A DNA stretch of 64,000 nucleotides from Buttiauxella ferragutiae (GTDB lineage Bacteria > Pseudomonadota > Gammaproteobacteria > Enterobacterales > Enterobacteriaceae), in NCBI RefSeq assembly GCF_001654915.1, contig NZ_LXEQ01000061.1; one strand, written 5' to 3'. The notes under the pieces were generated by a model, which made no database searches, was not told where the DNA came from, and saw nothing but the letters and a program-made list of their open reading frames with translations. A program made the translations under genes and the position numbers. Shown here piece after piece: positions 26,263-34,664 of this stretch; positions within the stretch are counted from its first letter, which is position 1; the number at the start of each line of letters is the position of its first letter.

Positions 26263-27061
26263 TATCACGACGTTTGAAGTGGGTTACTGCACCCATGTGG
26301 GATGTATGGCGTTGAAAGGGGCGGGTTTTCGGGTCTGTAAATTTCCGGCTCGCGCTTATTTAATTGAAGCGGGAGATAAGCGCTGGCTGTGGGACACCGG
26401 CTACGCAACCTGGTTTGAACACTACACCCGTTCGGGTATTTTCCGGCTTTATCGCCAGGTAACCCCGGTTTATTTTGACCCGAGAGAATCGCTGGCTGCC
26501 CAGTTACGCGAGCAAGGCTACGCCCGTGGAGATATTCATGGAGTGATCCTGTCCCATTTTCATGCCGACCACGTTGCCGGGCTGCGCGATTTTGCCGAAC
26601 TCACTTTTATTTGCTCCGGTGAAGGCTGGCAAAAGACCCGTGGTTTACGGGGGATTACGGCATTGCGACAGGCATTTATTCCGGGGCTGATCCCCGAGTC
26701 GTTTGAGGATTCAGTACAATTTTTTGAAGGTTTCGCAAGCGTTGCATTGCCCGCAGAATTAGCACCCTTTGAACAGGGCTTTGAGTTGCCGGGTAGCCAG
26801 GGGCAAGTGATTTTGGTGCCGCTGCCTGGTCACGCAGTCGGCCACACAGGGGCGTTTGTGCAAACCGATGATGGCTGGGTGTTGCTTGCCAGTGATGCGG
26901 CCTGGTCGCCAGTGAGTTACCAGACGCTGCGTGGCCCGTCCCGTATCGCCAATATCGTGATGGACAATTCAGTTGCGTATTACCAGACGTTAGAAAAACT
27001 CAACCAACTCTGGCGGGGTGGAAAGTGCGACATTCGGTTATGTCATGAGGGGGATTTATGA
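26255..27061 (+). CDS. Metallo-beta-lactamase-fold hydrolase
   Basis: The product is 268 residues from ATG 26255, chosen for its AAGGAAAAGG site and the MANITTFEVGYC start over an upstream codon inside the previous gene. The metal motif HFHADH (101-106) is complete. Further ligands are likely His193 or His197 (GHAVGHTGAF) and Asp214 (LASDAAW). The overall plan resembles N-acyl-homoserine-lactone lactonases and other type I lactonases or thioesterases. In this operon it might release or hydrolyse a thioester or lactone intermediate. That is inference. It overlaps the upstream reductase by 8 nt and the next gene by 4 nt. Confidence 0.8.
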   Translation: MANITTFEVGYCTHVGCMALKGAGFRVCKFPARAYLIEAGDKRWLWDTGYATWFEHYTRSGIFRLYRQVTPVYFDPRESLAAQLREQGYARGDIHGVILSHFHADHVAGLRDFAELTFICSGEGWQKTRGLRGITALRQAFIPGLIPESFEDSVQFFEGFASVALPAELAPFEQGFELPGSQGQVILVPLPGHAVGHTGAFVQTDDGWVLLASDAAWSPVSYQTLRGPSRIANIVMDNSVAYYQTLEKLNQLWRGGKCDIRLCHEGDL

Positions 27062-28341
27062 TCCCGTTTCGTACCCTCTGGCACTATTTCCGCATCCGCC
27101 ACCGGCGTTTTTCCAATCGCGAGGCGCTGGAAAAATACCAGCAGCTACAGCTCAGGCGCTTTTCCCGTCGTCTCCAGGCAAAAAGCCTGTGGTTTAGCCG
27201 CTTTGTTTCGCAACCTATCAGCAGCTGGCCTTTGATGGATAAGGCGCTGATGATGAATAACTTTGACGAAATGAACACCCTGGGGCTGCACTGCAGAAAA
27301 CTGCTGGCATGTGCGCTGGAATGCGAAAAGGATCGAGATTTTTCCCGCAAGAGTGGCAGATTCAGCGTGGGGCTTTCATCAGGAACATCGGGCCAGCGTG
27401 GGGTGTTTGTCGTCAGCCCAGAGGAACAACAACTTTGGGCGGGAGGCATGCTGGCGAAAATGCTGCCGGACGGTTTGTTTGCGGGTGAACGGGTGGCGCT
27501 GTTTCTGCGCGCCAATAACAACCTTTACCAGAGCGTGAATAACCGCTGGTTGAGCCTGGCTTTTTACGATCTGTTTCAGCCGATGCGCTCTCATTACGCC
27601 CCACTTGAGCAACAGTCCCCGACGATTATTGTCGCACCCGCACAGGTGTTGCGCGAACTGGCATTGAACGTAAAACGCGGTGAACTGAAGTTGCAGGTGA
27701 AAAAAGTGATTTCTGTAGCGGAAGTGCTGGAGCAACAAGACCGCCTGCTGCTTAACGAAGTCTTTGCTGACGTGGGCGAAGTCTACCAGGCCACAGAAGG
27801 ATTTTTGGCTGCCACCTGCGCCCACGGAACGCTGCATCTCAATGAAGAATTCCTGCACATAGAGCCACAGTGGATTGACGAGCGGCGCTTCACACCGATT
27901 ATCACGGATTTCACCCGCCAGACTCAGCCCATCGTGCGTTATCGGCTAGATGATGTGCTGGTTGCCAGCAACGAAATTTGCCCGTGCGGTAACCCCGCGC
28001 GGGCTATCAGCCATATTGAAGGCCGTTGGGACGATCAGCTCCAGTTGGTGAATTGCCAGGGGGATTTACAAATCGTCTTCGCCGATCTCTGTAGCCGGGT
28101 TCTGGCGATTTCGCTGCCTGTGACCGCGGATTACCGGCTGATTCAGCACGGTGAAGCCACGCTGCATTTGATAGCCGATTGTTCTGCGGCTGAGCTTGAA
28201 CAGTGCAAAACTGCTTTACTGGCGATGCTGCAACAACAAGGCATTGAGACACAAAAGCTCAGCTGGAAGCTGGAAACCACCACGCTAATCCCGCAGTTCG
28301 ATAGCAAACGGCGGCGTATCACCCGCAAGGAATCGGCATGA
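27058..28341 (+). CDS. Adenylate-forming enzyme, F390-synthetase/PaaK-like
   Basis: A 427-residue protein of the ANL superfamily in the branch annotated as F390 synthetase-related, shorter than ordinary acyl-CoA ligases. The phosphate-binding loop is GLSSGTSGQRGV (105-116), the YxATE motif is VYQATEGFLAATC, and VRYRLDDVL is the motif that holds the ribose-binding aspartate in PaaK relatives. CPCGNPARAISHIEGRWDD is typical of the PaaK group. Such enzymes activate a carboxylate as an acyl-AMP, and in this operon the acid could be the reduced condensation product. It starts in ATGA overlap with the hydrolase gene and ends where a chain of two tiny ORFs begins. Confidence 0.75.
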   Translation: MIPFRTLWHYFRIRHRRFSNREALEKYQQLQLRRFSRRLQAKSLWFSRFVSQPISSWPLMDKALMMNNFDEMNTLGLHCRKLLACALECEKDRDFSRKSGRFSVGLSSGTSGQRGVFVVSPEEQQLWAGGMLAKMLPDGLFAGERVALFLRANNNLYQSVNNRWLSLAFYDLFQPMRSHYAPLEQQSPTIIVAPAQVLRELALNVKRGELKLQVKKVISVAEVLEQQDRLLLNEVFADVGEVYQATEGFLAATCAHGTLHLNEEFLHIEPQWIDERRFTPIITDFTRQTQPIVRYRLDDVLVASNEICPCGNPARAISHIEGRWDDQLQLVNCQGDLQIVFADLCSRVLAISLPVTADYRLIQHGEATLHLIADCSAAELEQCKTALLAMLQQQGIETQKLSWKLETTTLIPQFDSKRRRITRKESA

Positions 28342-28414
28342 AAATCGCGAGGGTCGTTATATGAAACACCAGATTTGCCTGGGATACTACTGGCTGAGCC
28401 GACAACAACCATGA
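28338..28414 (+). other. Two tiny overlapping ORFs linking the adenylating enzyme gene to the next reductase gene
   Basis: The 70-nt gap is bridged by ATGA overlaps. The stop of the 427-residue gene (28339-28341) overlaps ATG 28338, which opens an 8-codon frame (MKIARVVI, stop 28362-28364). That stop overlaps ATG 28361 of a 17-codon frame (MKHQICLGYYWLSRQQP, stop 28412-28414), and that stop overlaps ATG 28411 of the next gene. Ribosomes could therefore re-initiate all the way across. Whether the peptides matter is unknown. Confidence 0.4.
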
Positions 28415-29379
28415 CAAAAATCCTGATAACCGGCGCCTCTGGCTTTATAGGCAATGCCTTCCTGCGGCATTTTGCAGATGTTGATGGCCTGGAACTGTAT
28501 GGCGTGGGAAGACGTGAAGTGCACAACCTTCCCGACACGGTTCGCTACTCGCGGCTCGATTTAGCCAGGCTTGACGATCTCGATTTTGCTCCCGATGTGG
28601 TGATTCATGCGGCAGGCAGAACCAGCCCGTGGGGAACGCCCGAAGATTACTGGCGCGATAATGTGTTAACCACTGAGGACACGATAAAGTTTTGCCGTCA
28701 TCGGGGAAATCCCCGGCTGATATATCTTTCATCCGCCGCTGTTTATTACCGTTATCAACATCAGTTGGGGCTCACGGAACAAAGCAAAATTGGGCCTGAT
28801 TTCGCCAATGAATATGCGCGAACGAAATTCTGCGGCGAGGAGCGCGTGCAGACTTATCGGGGAGAGAAAACTATTTTACGCCCCTGTGCGGTATTTGGGC
28901 CTGGAGACAAATTACTCTTTCCGCCATTACTGAATGCCGCCCGCAAAAAAATGCTGCCATTAATCACCGCTGACGCAACGCCTGCTTGCAGCGATATTAT
29001 GTACATTGACGTGCTGTGTGAATATTTGCTGCGCGCTGCAACATTGCCGCAGCTGCGCCCGATTTATAATCTTTCGAATAGCGAGCCGGTTGAGATAAAT
29101 ACCTTTTTGCAACAGGTCCTCAAGCGTTTCGACTTGCCTGCCCCCACAAAACATCTGTCGGTTAATCACGCCATGCTTATTGCAAACGTGGTTGAAGGTG
29201 TCTGGCGATTGTTAAAAATCACTAAAGAACCACCCATTACGCGCTTTGGCGTTGGCGTATTCGGCTATAGCAAAACCCTGGATATTCGCGCGGCGCTGGA
29301 AGATTTTGGTGCCCCTTGTTGTTCGTTATCCGCAGGGCTTAATGCTTTTATTCAGCAATACTCAAAGGCTATCCGATGA
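28411..29379 (+). CDS. NAD(P)-dependent reductase/epimerase of the extended SDR family (OleD-like), copy 2
   Basis: A predicted 322-residue protein. ATG 28411 is preferred because it opens directly on the Rossmann motif (MTKILITGASGFIGNAF) and lies in an ATGA overlap. TGASGFIG is the classic extended-SDR motif, the YxxxK pair is YARTK, and VVIHAAGRTSPWGTPEDYWRDN and LRPCAVFGPGDKLLFPPL parallel copy 1 and OleD. It is clearly a paralogue of the gene at 25246 but quite diverged, so two successive or alternative reductions are likely. It overlaps the following glycosyltransferase by 4 nt. Confidence 0.8.
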   Translation: MTKILITGASGFIGNAFLRHFADVDGLELYGVGRREVHNLPDTVRYSRLDLARLDDLDFAPDVVIHAAGRTSPWGTPEDYWRDNVLTTEDTIKFCRHRGNPRLIYLSSAAVYYRYQHQLGLTEQSKIGPDFANEYARTKFCGEERVQTYRGEKTILRPCAVFGPGDKLLFPPLLNAARKKMLPLITADATPACSDIMYIDVLCEYLLRAATLPQLRPIYNLSNSEPVEINTFLQQVLKRFDLPAPTKHLSVNHAMLIANVVEGVWRLLKITKEPPITRFGVGVFGYSKTLDIRAALEDFGAPCCSLSAGLNAFIQQYSKAIR

Positions 29380-30497
29380 TTATTCTCGCCACAGCCTGGC
29401 TGCTCATCTTGCTTGTGAAAACGGTATTAACACTCAACGTTATTCGGCGAGAACGGCGGCAGAAATATCAACCTTTGTTTGAAAAAGTGACTATTATTCA
29501 GCCCATTTTGAGCGGTGATCCGACATTAGCCAGCGTTCTGGAAACCAATGTGATTGCTCTCGAACAAGCGAGTTTTATGTGGCTCATTGATGATAATGAC
29601 GCGGTTGCCAAAAATATCGTCAATCATATTCAGCAGTGCTATCCAGATAAAAAAATCACGGTGCGCTCTTTCCCCCAGGCTCCTGAGGGCATCAATCCTA
29701 AAGCCTTTAAACTCGAGCACGCCTGGCGCGAGGCCGATAATGAGGTCATTCTGGTGCTGGACGACGATGCCATGCTGTCGGCGGCTGCCCTGGCGCAATT
29801 ACTGGCAGAAATGGGTGAAGATACCCTGGTCACCGCACTCCCTTATTACACACAAACAGGAAGCCGTTACTCGGCATTATTGGCTCAATTTGTAAACGAT
29901 AATTCCGCACTAACCTACTTACCCCTGTTACCCTGGTTGCCGCCATTAACCATTAATGGCATGTGTTATGCGTTAACAACCAAAACGCTGGCAAGCGTGG
30001 GCGGGTTTGCCCCTATTCAACACCATCTGACCGATGACCTGGCAATGGCCTCTTTATTGAATCAGCATCAGATTCGCCTGATTCAATCTACAGCGCTGGT
30101 TAAGATCCAGACCCATTTATCCAACGGTAAAAAATACATTCAGCAAATGCACCGCTGGTTCTTGTTCGCCACGTTACTGCTGCGCGAAAAACCACTGAAA
30201 ATAAATGTTCTCATTTTCTTGCTGCAAGGTTTACATCCCCTGCTGCTATGGCTGATGTTATTGAATGCTTTTTCTCATCCATTGATTTTTATTGGTTGCC
30301 TGGCAATACGGCAATTTGCTATTGCTAAAGTTCAGCAAGAAATGACGGCAGATATTCGCGCGCGGCCTGTTCTTTCCTTACTTTCTGAGTTGCTTCAGCC
30401 GCTGCATTTGTTTCATGCCTTATGTAATCGAACCATCGTATGGCGCACCCGACGCTACCGAGTGTTAGACAACAAAAGATTTATCTCCGATGAATAA
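29376..30497 (+). CDS. Membrane glycosyltransferase, GT2/GT21 (ceramide-glucosyltransferase-like)
   Basis: A 373-residue membrane-bound processive-type GT-A enzyme. An N-terminal membrane helix (1-20) precedes the catalytic domain, with VTIIQPILSGDPTL (38-51), the DDD metal/nucleotide motif (129-131), a distal acidic TDDLAMA and the acceptor motif QQMHRW of the Q..RW type. C-terminal helices follow (INVLIFLLQGLHPLLLWLML). This plan is that of ceramide glucosyltransferases and related enzymes which add a sugar to a membrane lipid on the cytoplasmic face. I infer that it glycosylates the lipid made by the earlier genes. The sugar donor is unknown. Confidence 0.8.
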   Translation: MIILATAWLLILLVKTVLTLNVIRRERRQKYQPLFEKVTIIQPILSGDPTLASVLETNVIALEQASFMWLIDDNDAVAKNIVNHIQQCYPDKKITVRSFPQAPEGINPKAFKLEHAWREADNEVILVLDDDAMLSAAALAQLLAEMGEDTLVTALPYYTQTGSRYSALLAQFVNDNSALTYLPLLPWLPPLTINGMCYALTTKTLASVGGFAPIQHHLTDDLAMASLLNQHQIRLIQSTALVKIQTHLSNGKKYIQQMHRWFLFATLLLREKPLKINVLIFLLQGLHPLLLWLMLLNAFSHPLIFIGCLAIRQFAIAKVQQEMTADIRARPVLSLLSELLQPLHLFHALCNRTIVWRTRRYRVLDNKRFISDE

Positions 30498-31074
30498 ACC
30501 TCCGTTACAGATAGCCTATATTACCGGGCGGAGTTTTCCCGGACGCGCTGATTTAAGCCCGGTACAGACGGCATTTATTAACCGACTGGCAAAGCCTGGG
30601 CGCACGCTTGCTCAGTTGAATTTCCCTTATGTCACAGGCGCAAGCGATTCAACTACCTTCGAAGCAGTGGGTTTATTCACAGCGAGCCTCAATAACAGCC
30701 GCGACTATTTAGCTTCTCGCCGTCCGGTATTTGAAAAAAATTATCAAATGCCGGTAGCTGGGTTGTTGGCGCGCGCGCAGCATACTGTTTTCCTTGCGGG
30801 GAGTTGTGGCCTGGAGTTATTCAACAACCTTAATTTGCCTGCTGCGTTGTTAAAAACCACCAGCGTCTTTGCCTATGGGCCGGTTGCCCGAAAGCGGCCG
30901 GTCTGTCACCATTTTCTGGTGCAGGGAGATAACGATAGGATTTCCCAAATATGGTTCCGCAACGTTGACAGCAAAGTTCGTAGCGGGCACATGAACTATC
31001 TGGTGAACCCTGAGTTACTCACGCTGTGCGAGCACTTTATTTCAAGTATTGAATCAAACCAGGCGATGCCATGA
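30490..31074 (+). CDS. Protein of unknown function in the biosynthetic operon
   Basis: A 194-residue protein that I cannot assign to a family. It has no signal peptide or membrane helix. The sequence is rich in short alternating hydrophobic stretches. A segment VFLAGSCGLELFNNL looks like a nucleophile elbow (small-x-Ser-x-Gly with Ala-Gly before Ser), and later VCHHFLVQGDNDRIS contains an HH pair and an acidic residue, so a serine-hydrolase-like fold is conceivable but not shown. Its ATG lies inside the end of the glycosyltransferase gene (8-nt overlap), and its stop overlaps the next start as ATGA, so its product is very likely made together with theirs. Confidence 0.7.
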   Translation: MNKPPLQIAYITGRSFPGRADLSPVQTAFINRLAKPGRTLAQLNFPYVTGASDSTTFEAVGLFTASLNNSRDYLASRRPVFEKNYQMPVAGLLARAQHTVFLAGSCGLELFNNLNLPAALLKTTSVFAYGPVARKRPVCHHFLVQGDNDRISQIWFRNVDSKVRSGHMNYLVNPELLTLCEHFISSIESNQAMP

Positions 31075-32273
31075 ATACCTTATTGTCGATAATCCCTCCC
31101 GCAACACGAAGAATCGATCTACTGGCACCGCCATTCTCGGGGCATTTGCATCCTGTGCTCGCACTTGGGCGTGTGCTCGCCACTCATTATGACGTGCGTA
31201 TTATCAGCACTCAGGGAGCTCAAGAACGTATCACTGGAGCAGGTTTACGGGGTATCGCTTTACCGGGGGATTTCGACCGCCCGCTGTTGGCGATCGCTAA
31301 TCCAGATTACGCCGTGAAAAATAACCCTCTCAAGCTGTATCGGCAGTTCAAAGAGGCAGTCGGATTGCTGGTTGATTTTGCCTCCCAACTGGAAGATTTG
31401 TACCGCAAGGGAGATGCCCCCGATCTGGTTATTGCTGACTTTACGTTACCTGGAGTGGGCAAAGTGGCAGAAACATTGGGGATTGAATGGTGGACGAGTT
31501 TGCCGTCACCTTGTGTGCTGGAAACGCCAGATGGACCGCCAGCCTACTGTGGCGGGTTAATGCCTGCCACAAATCGTTTTCAGCGGCTGAAGCATTTGAT
31601 TGCCCGTAAAAAAGTACGCTGGTTTAAAAGCACTATTTTCTGGCTGTTCCGCAAGACGATAATGCAGACCGGAATCACCCAATTGTATCGCCATGACGGC
31701 ACAGAAAGTGCCTACTCCGCGCAATGTATTCTGGCGCTGGGTGACAAATCTATTGAGTTTGATCGTAGCTGGCCTGCCAGCGTGCACTTTATTGGCCCCG
31801 CGTTATATACCCCGCCGGATTCAGGTATCGAACCTCATTTTGCAGCGGGTCGTCGCCATGTATTAGTCACACTTGGCACGCATCTGGCCTGGCATAAGGA
31901 TGAAGTGGCGAATGCCATTTTCCAGTTAGCCCGTACCATGCCTGACACCATTTTTCATTTCACCGATGGTGACCCAGTAGCAAATACATTTAAGCAGACT
32001 GAGAACTTCATTCGTGTCCCGTGGATAAACTATGAAACGTGTATTCGGCATTACGACGTGGTGATTCATCATGGCGGGGCGGGCATCATGTATTACTGCC
32101 TGGAAAATCACATCCCAGCGCTGGTTTATCCGGTTGATTTTGATCAGTTTGACCATGCTGCCCGGCTGGATGCATCGGGTAAAGGTATCTGGATAAAAGG
32201 TGGGCTGCGTTCGCTTGTGCAGGCGAAGCCAGAAATTGAGCGACTTTTGGGTCTGGAGTCACCCAGTCACTGA
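31071..32273 (+). CDS. GT1-family glycosyltransferase (UGT/MGT-like)
   Basis: A 400-residue GT-B glycosyltransferase. The N-terminus PPFSGHLHPVLALGRVLATHYDVRIIST is the typical acceptor-domain opening with the catalytic-type His. The C-terminal donor motif HHGGAGIMYYCLENHIPALVYPVDFDQFDHAARL matches the UDP/NDP-sugar signature of macrolide, carotenoid and rhamnolipid glycosyltransferases. It could add a second sugar after the membrane-bound enzyme encoded two genes upstream. It is the last gene of the operon, and a strong hairpin lies at its stop. Confidence 0.85.
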   Translation: MNTLLSIIPPATRRIDLLAPPFSGHLHPVLALGRVLATHYDVRIISTQGAQERITGAGLRGIALPGDFDRPLLAIANPDYAVKNNPLKLYRQFKEAVGLLVDFASQLEDLYRKGDAPDLVIADFTLPGVGKVAETLGIEWWTSLPSPCVLETPDGPPAYCGGLMPATNRFQRLKHLIARKKVRWFKSTIFWLFRKTIMQTGITQLYRHDGTESAYSAQCILALGDKSIEFDRSWPASVHFIGPALYTPPDSGIEPHFAAGRRHVLVTLGTHLAWHKDEVANAIFQLARTMPDTIFHFTDGDPVANTFKQTENFIRVPWINYETCIRHYDVVIHHGGAGIMYYCLENHIPALVYPVDFDQFDHAARLDASGKGIWIKGGLRSLVQAKPEIERLLGLESPSH

Positions 32274-32292
32274 CGCCAGTGAGTGACTGGGT
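32261..32292. terminator. Hairpin at the end of the biosynthetic operon
   Basis: ACCCAGTCACT (32261-32271) and AGTGACTGGGT (32282-32292) form a perfect 11-bp stem straddling the stop codon, between this operon and the converging apbE. There is no T tract, so it may protect or slow the 3' end rather than act as a textbook intrinsic terminator. Confidence 0.5.
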
Positions 32293-32301
32293 GAACGAGG
32301 A

Positions 32302-33342
32302 TTACTCGCTGAGTAAGAACGTCTTAAATTGCGGCGACATCCACGTCGTAAAACTATCGCCTTCTTTAGTAATCAAATAGACCGCCAATCCCTCTTTCTG
32401 AGCGACCTGTTTGGCTTTTTCAGTGCCGAGAACCATCAGGCCAGTATCCCAACCATCAGCTTCCATAGCCGTGGGTGCTATCACGGTTGCGGAGACTAAT
32501 TTGTGTTGAATCGGTTGCCCTGTTTGCGGATCTATAACATGCGAAAGGCGTTTGCCATCCAGTTCGTAGTAATTACGATAACTACCTGAGGTGCTTATGC
32601 CATGACCATTGAGATCAACCACAGCCTGCACGGCATTTTCACGATCGGTGGGTTTCTGAATCGCCACGCGCCAGGCTTTACCGTCAGCATTAGTCCCTCG
32701 CGTCACAACGGCCCCGCCAACGGAAACCAGATAGCGGCTGATGCCGTTTTGTTCCATTAAGCGGGCCAGATGATCGGCCGCGTAACCTTCGCCCATTGTT
32801 GAAAGATCAACATACAAACCGGGAAGATCTTTTTGTAACCACTGTTTCCCCGCCTGGTTGATCACCGTCAGATGGTGTAAACCGGTCAATGCTTTGGCAG
32901 CATCAATTTGCGCCTGGTTGGGAGTTTTGACCGGCTGTTTATCCGGGCCAAATCCCCACAGGTTGACCAGCGGCCCAACGGTAATGTCCATCGCACCGTT
33001 AGTTTTCGCACCAATGCGTAGAGCCAGCGTCACGATATCGCTCATTGCTTCATCAACAGCATAAGGCTCAGTCGAACGGGATTGGTTGAAGCGCGATAAT
33101 GCAGAATCTGACTTATAGGTCGACATCAAACGATCGTCGCCGTCTAGTTGTGCCTGAATTTTTTCACGCAGCTCTACCTGCCGTGCATCGTCCACACCAG
33201 CAAGGCTTGCACGCCAATACGTGCCCATGGTTTTACCTTCCAGCACCATGCCGCTGTTGCCTTTTGCCGTTGGGTTATCACAACCCGCTAACGCGCCCAA
33301 AACTATGGCAAACAGGCCATAGCGTAATAAACGTAAATCCAT
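32302..33342 (-). CDS. apbE: FAD:protein FMN transferase (lipoprotein)
   Basis: ApbE attaches FMN covalently to threonine in flavoproteins such as NqrB/NqrC and RnfD/RnfG in the periplasm. The start at 33342 (MDLRLLRYGLFAIVLGALAGCDNP, 346 residues) gives a lipoprotein signal with lipobox LAGC and has an AGGAGAGAG ribosome site. The longer frame upstream is not needed. Visible motifs include EGKTMGTYWRASLAG, the substrate-contact region DITVGPLVNLWGFGP and ISTSGSYRNYYELDGKRLSHVIDPQTGQP, with the metal-binding aspartate and threonine near the end (ADGWDTGLMVLG). Gene order apbE-ompC is as in E. coli. Confidence 0.96.
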   Translation of the reverse strand: MDLRLLRYGLFAIVLGALAGCDNPTAKGNSGMVLEGKTMGTYWRASLAGVDDARQVELREKIQAQLDGDDRLMSTYKSDSALSRFNQSRSTEPYAVDEAMSDIVTLALRIGAKTNGAMDITVGPLVNLWGFGPDKQPVKTPNQAQIDAAKALTGLHHLTVINQAGKQWLQKDLPGLYVDLSTMGEGYAADHLARLMEQNGISRYLVSVGGAVVTRGTNADGKAWRVAIQKPTDRENAVQAVVDLNGHGISTSGSYRNYYELDGKRLSHVIDPQTGQPIQHKLVSATVIAPTAMEADGWDTGLMVLGTEKAKQVAQKEGLAVYLITKEGDSFTTWMSPQFKTFLLSE

Positions 33343-33430
33343 TGTTTCTCTCTCCTGTTTGAGCGCAAAAGGGTACACCAACTGGCAAACAATGTGGTGA
33401 AAAGTGCAGAGTTGTTGAGAGTCCAGACGT

Positions 33431-33458
33431 AAAAAAGGCGCCCTAAGGCGCCTTTTAG
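33431..33458 (-). terminator. ompC terminator
   Basis: AAAAGGCGCC (33433-33442), loop CTAA, GGCGCCTTTT (33447-33456) form a 10-bp stem with a T run on the minus strand, 25 nt after the ompC stop and before apbE. Confidence 0.9.
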
Positions 33459-33481
33459 CACTAACACTGCAAAAGCAGGAA

Positions 33482-34612
33482 TTAGAACTGGTAAACCAGA
33501 CCAACACCTACGATGTCATCAGTGGCGGTACCAGATGCACGAGTGAACTCGTTTTCGTCCAGCAGGTTGATTTTGTAATCAACATAGGTGGACATGTTTT
33601 TGTTGAAGTAGTAAGTCGCACCGATATCAACATATTTCAACAGGTCCTGGTCACCGTAGTTGGTGGTACCGTTGTTGATGTTCTTACCTTTAGATTGCAG
33701 GTAAGCGATGGATGGACGCAGACCGAAGTCGAACTGGTACTGTGCAACCACTTCGAAGTTTTTAGCTTCATCAGCATAACCGTAAGCTGCGGAATCAGAG
33801 TCACCGCCGAAACGAGTTGCGTTGTAAGTCTGGGTGTACTGAGCGGCCAGGTAGATGTTGTTCGCATCATATTTCAGAGCGCCGCTGTAAGTCTCAGCGC
33901 GCTCGCCGTGACCATAAATGTCGGCAGTACCAACACTTTCACCGTTCTGGTCAGCTGTACGCTTGGAAGAGGACATCGCTGCACCAACACCGAAACCTTC
34001 ACCCAGATCGTAAGTTACGGACATACCGTAAGCATCACCGTTCTGTTTCAGAACGCTACGGCCACCGAAGTCTTCGCCAGAAACGCTGCCGTTTTTACCC
34101 TGGTACTGCAGAGCAAAGTTCAGGCCATCAACCAGACCGAAGAAGTCGCTGTTACGGTAAGTTGCAACACCGTTAGCACGGGATTGCAGGAAGTTATCAG
34201 AACCGTAGGTGTCACCGCCAAATTCTGGCAGAACGTCGGTCCAGGATGTTACGTCGTAAACGACGCCGTAGTTACGACCATAGTCGAAAGAACCGTAGTC
34301 ACTAACACGCACACCAGCGAACGCCAGACGAGTCCATGCGTTGTTTTCACTTTCAGTGGTGTTGCCATTAATCTGGTATTCCCACTGGCCGTAACCGGTC
34401 AGTTGGTCATTAACCTGAGTTTCACCTTTGAAACCGATACGCATATAGGTCTTGTCGCCGTCATCGCCAGCGTTGTCGGAAAAGTAATGTAAGCCATCTA
34501 CTTTGCCGTACAGATCTAATTTGTTGCCGTCTTTGTTGTAAATTTCAGCCGCCTGAGCGGTGCCTGCTACCAGCAATGCTGGAATCAGGAGGGACAGTGC
34601 TTTAACTTTCAT
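33482..34612 (-). CDS. ompC: Outer membrane porin C
   Basis: A 376-residue general trimeric porin with a 21-residue signal peptide (ending AQA) and mature start AEIYNKDGNKLDLYGKVDGLHYFS. The constriction-loop region PEFGGDTYGSDNFLQSRANGVATYRN is typical of OmpC, and the last residue is Phe (GLVYQF), the Bam recognition signal. Control by OmpR and position next to the divergent micF agree with OmpC rather than OmpF or PhoE. The loops differ from E. coli, as expected for surface loops. Confidence 0.95.
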   Translation of the reverse strand: MKVKALSLLIPALLVAGTAQAAEIYNKDGNKLDLYGKVDGLHYFSDNAGDDGDKTYMRIGFKGETQVNDQLTGYGQWEYQINGNTTESENNAWTRLAFAGVRVSDYGSFDYGRNYGVVYDVTSWTDVLPEFGGDTYGSDNFLQSRANGVATYRNSDFFGLVDGLNFALQYQGKNGSVSGEDFGGRSVLKQNGDAYGMSVTYDLGEGFGVGAAMSSSKRTADQNGESVGTADIYGHGERAETYSGALKYDANNIYLAAQYTQTYNATRFGGDSDSAAYGYADEAKNFEVVAQYQFDFGLRPSIAYLQSKGKNINNGTTNYGDQDLLKYVDIGATYYFNKNMSTYVDYKINLLDENEFTRASGTATDDIVGVGLVYQF

Positions 34613-34664
34613 GTTATTAACCCTCTGTTATAGGTGTTATATGCCTTTTTATATGCCACTGCTT

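Noticed and set aside
33695..34492. 265-residue open frame antisense to ompC
   Set aside because: Explained by the codon bias of ompC. Composition is Val/Thr-rich and non-protein-like.
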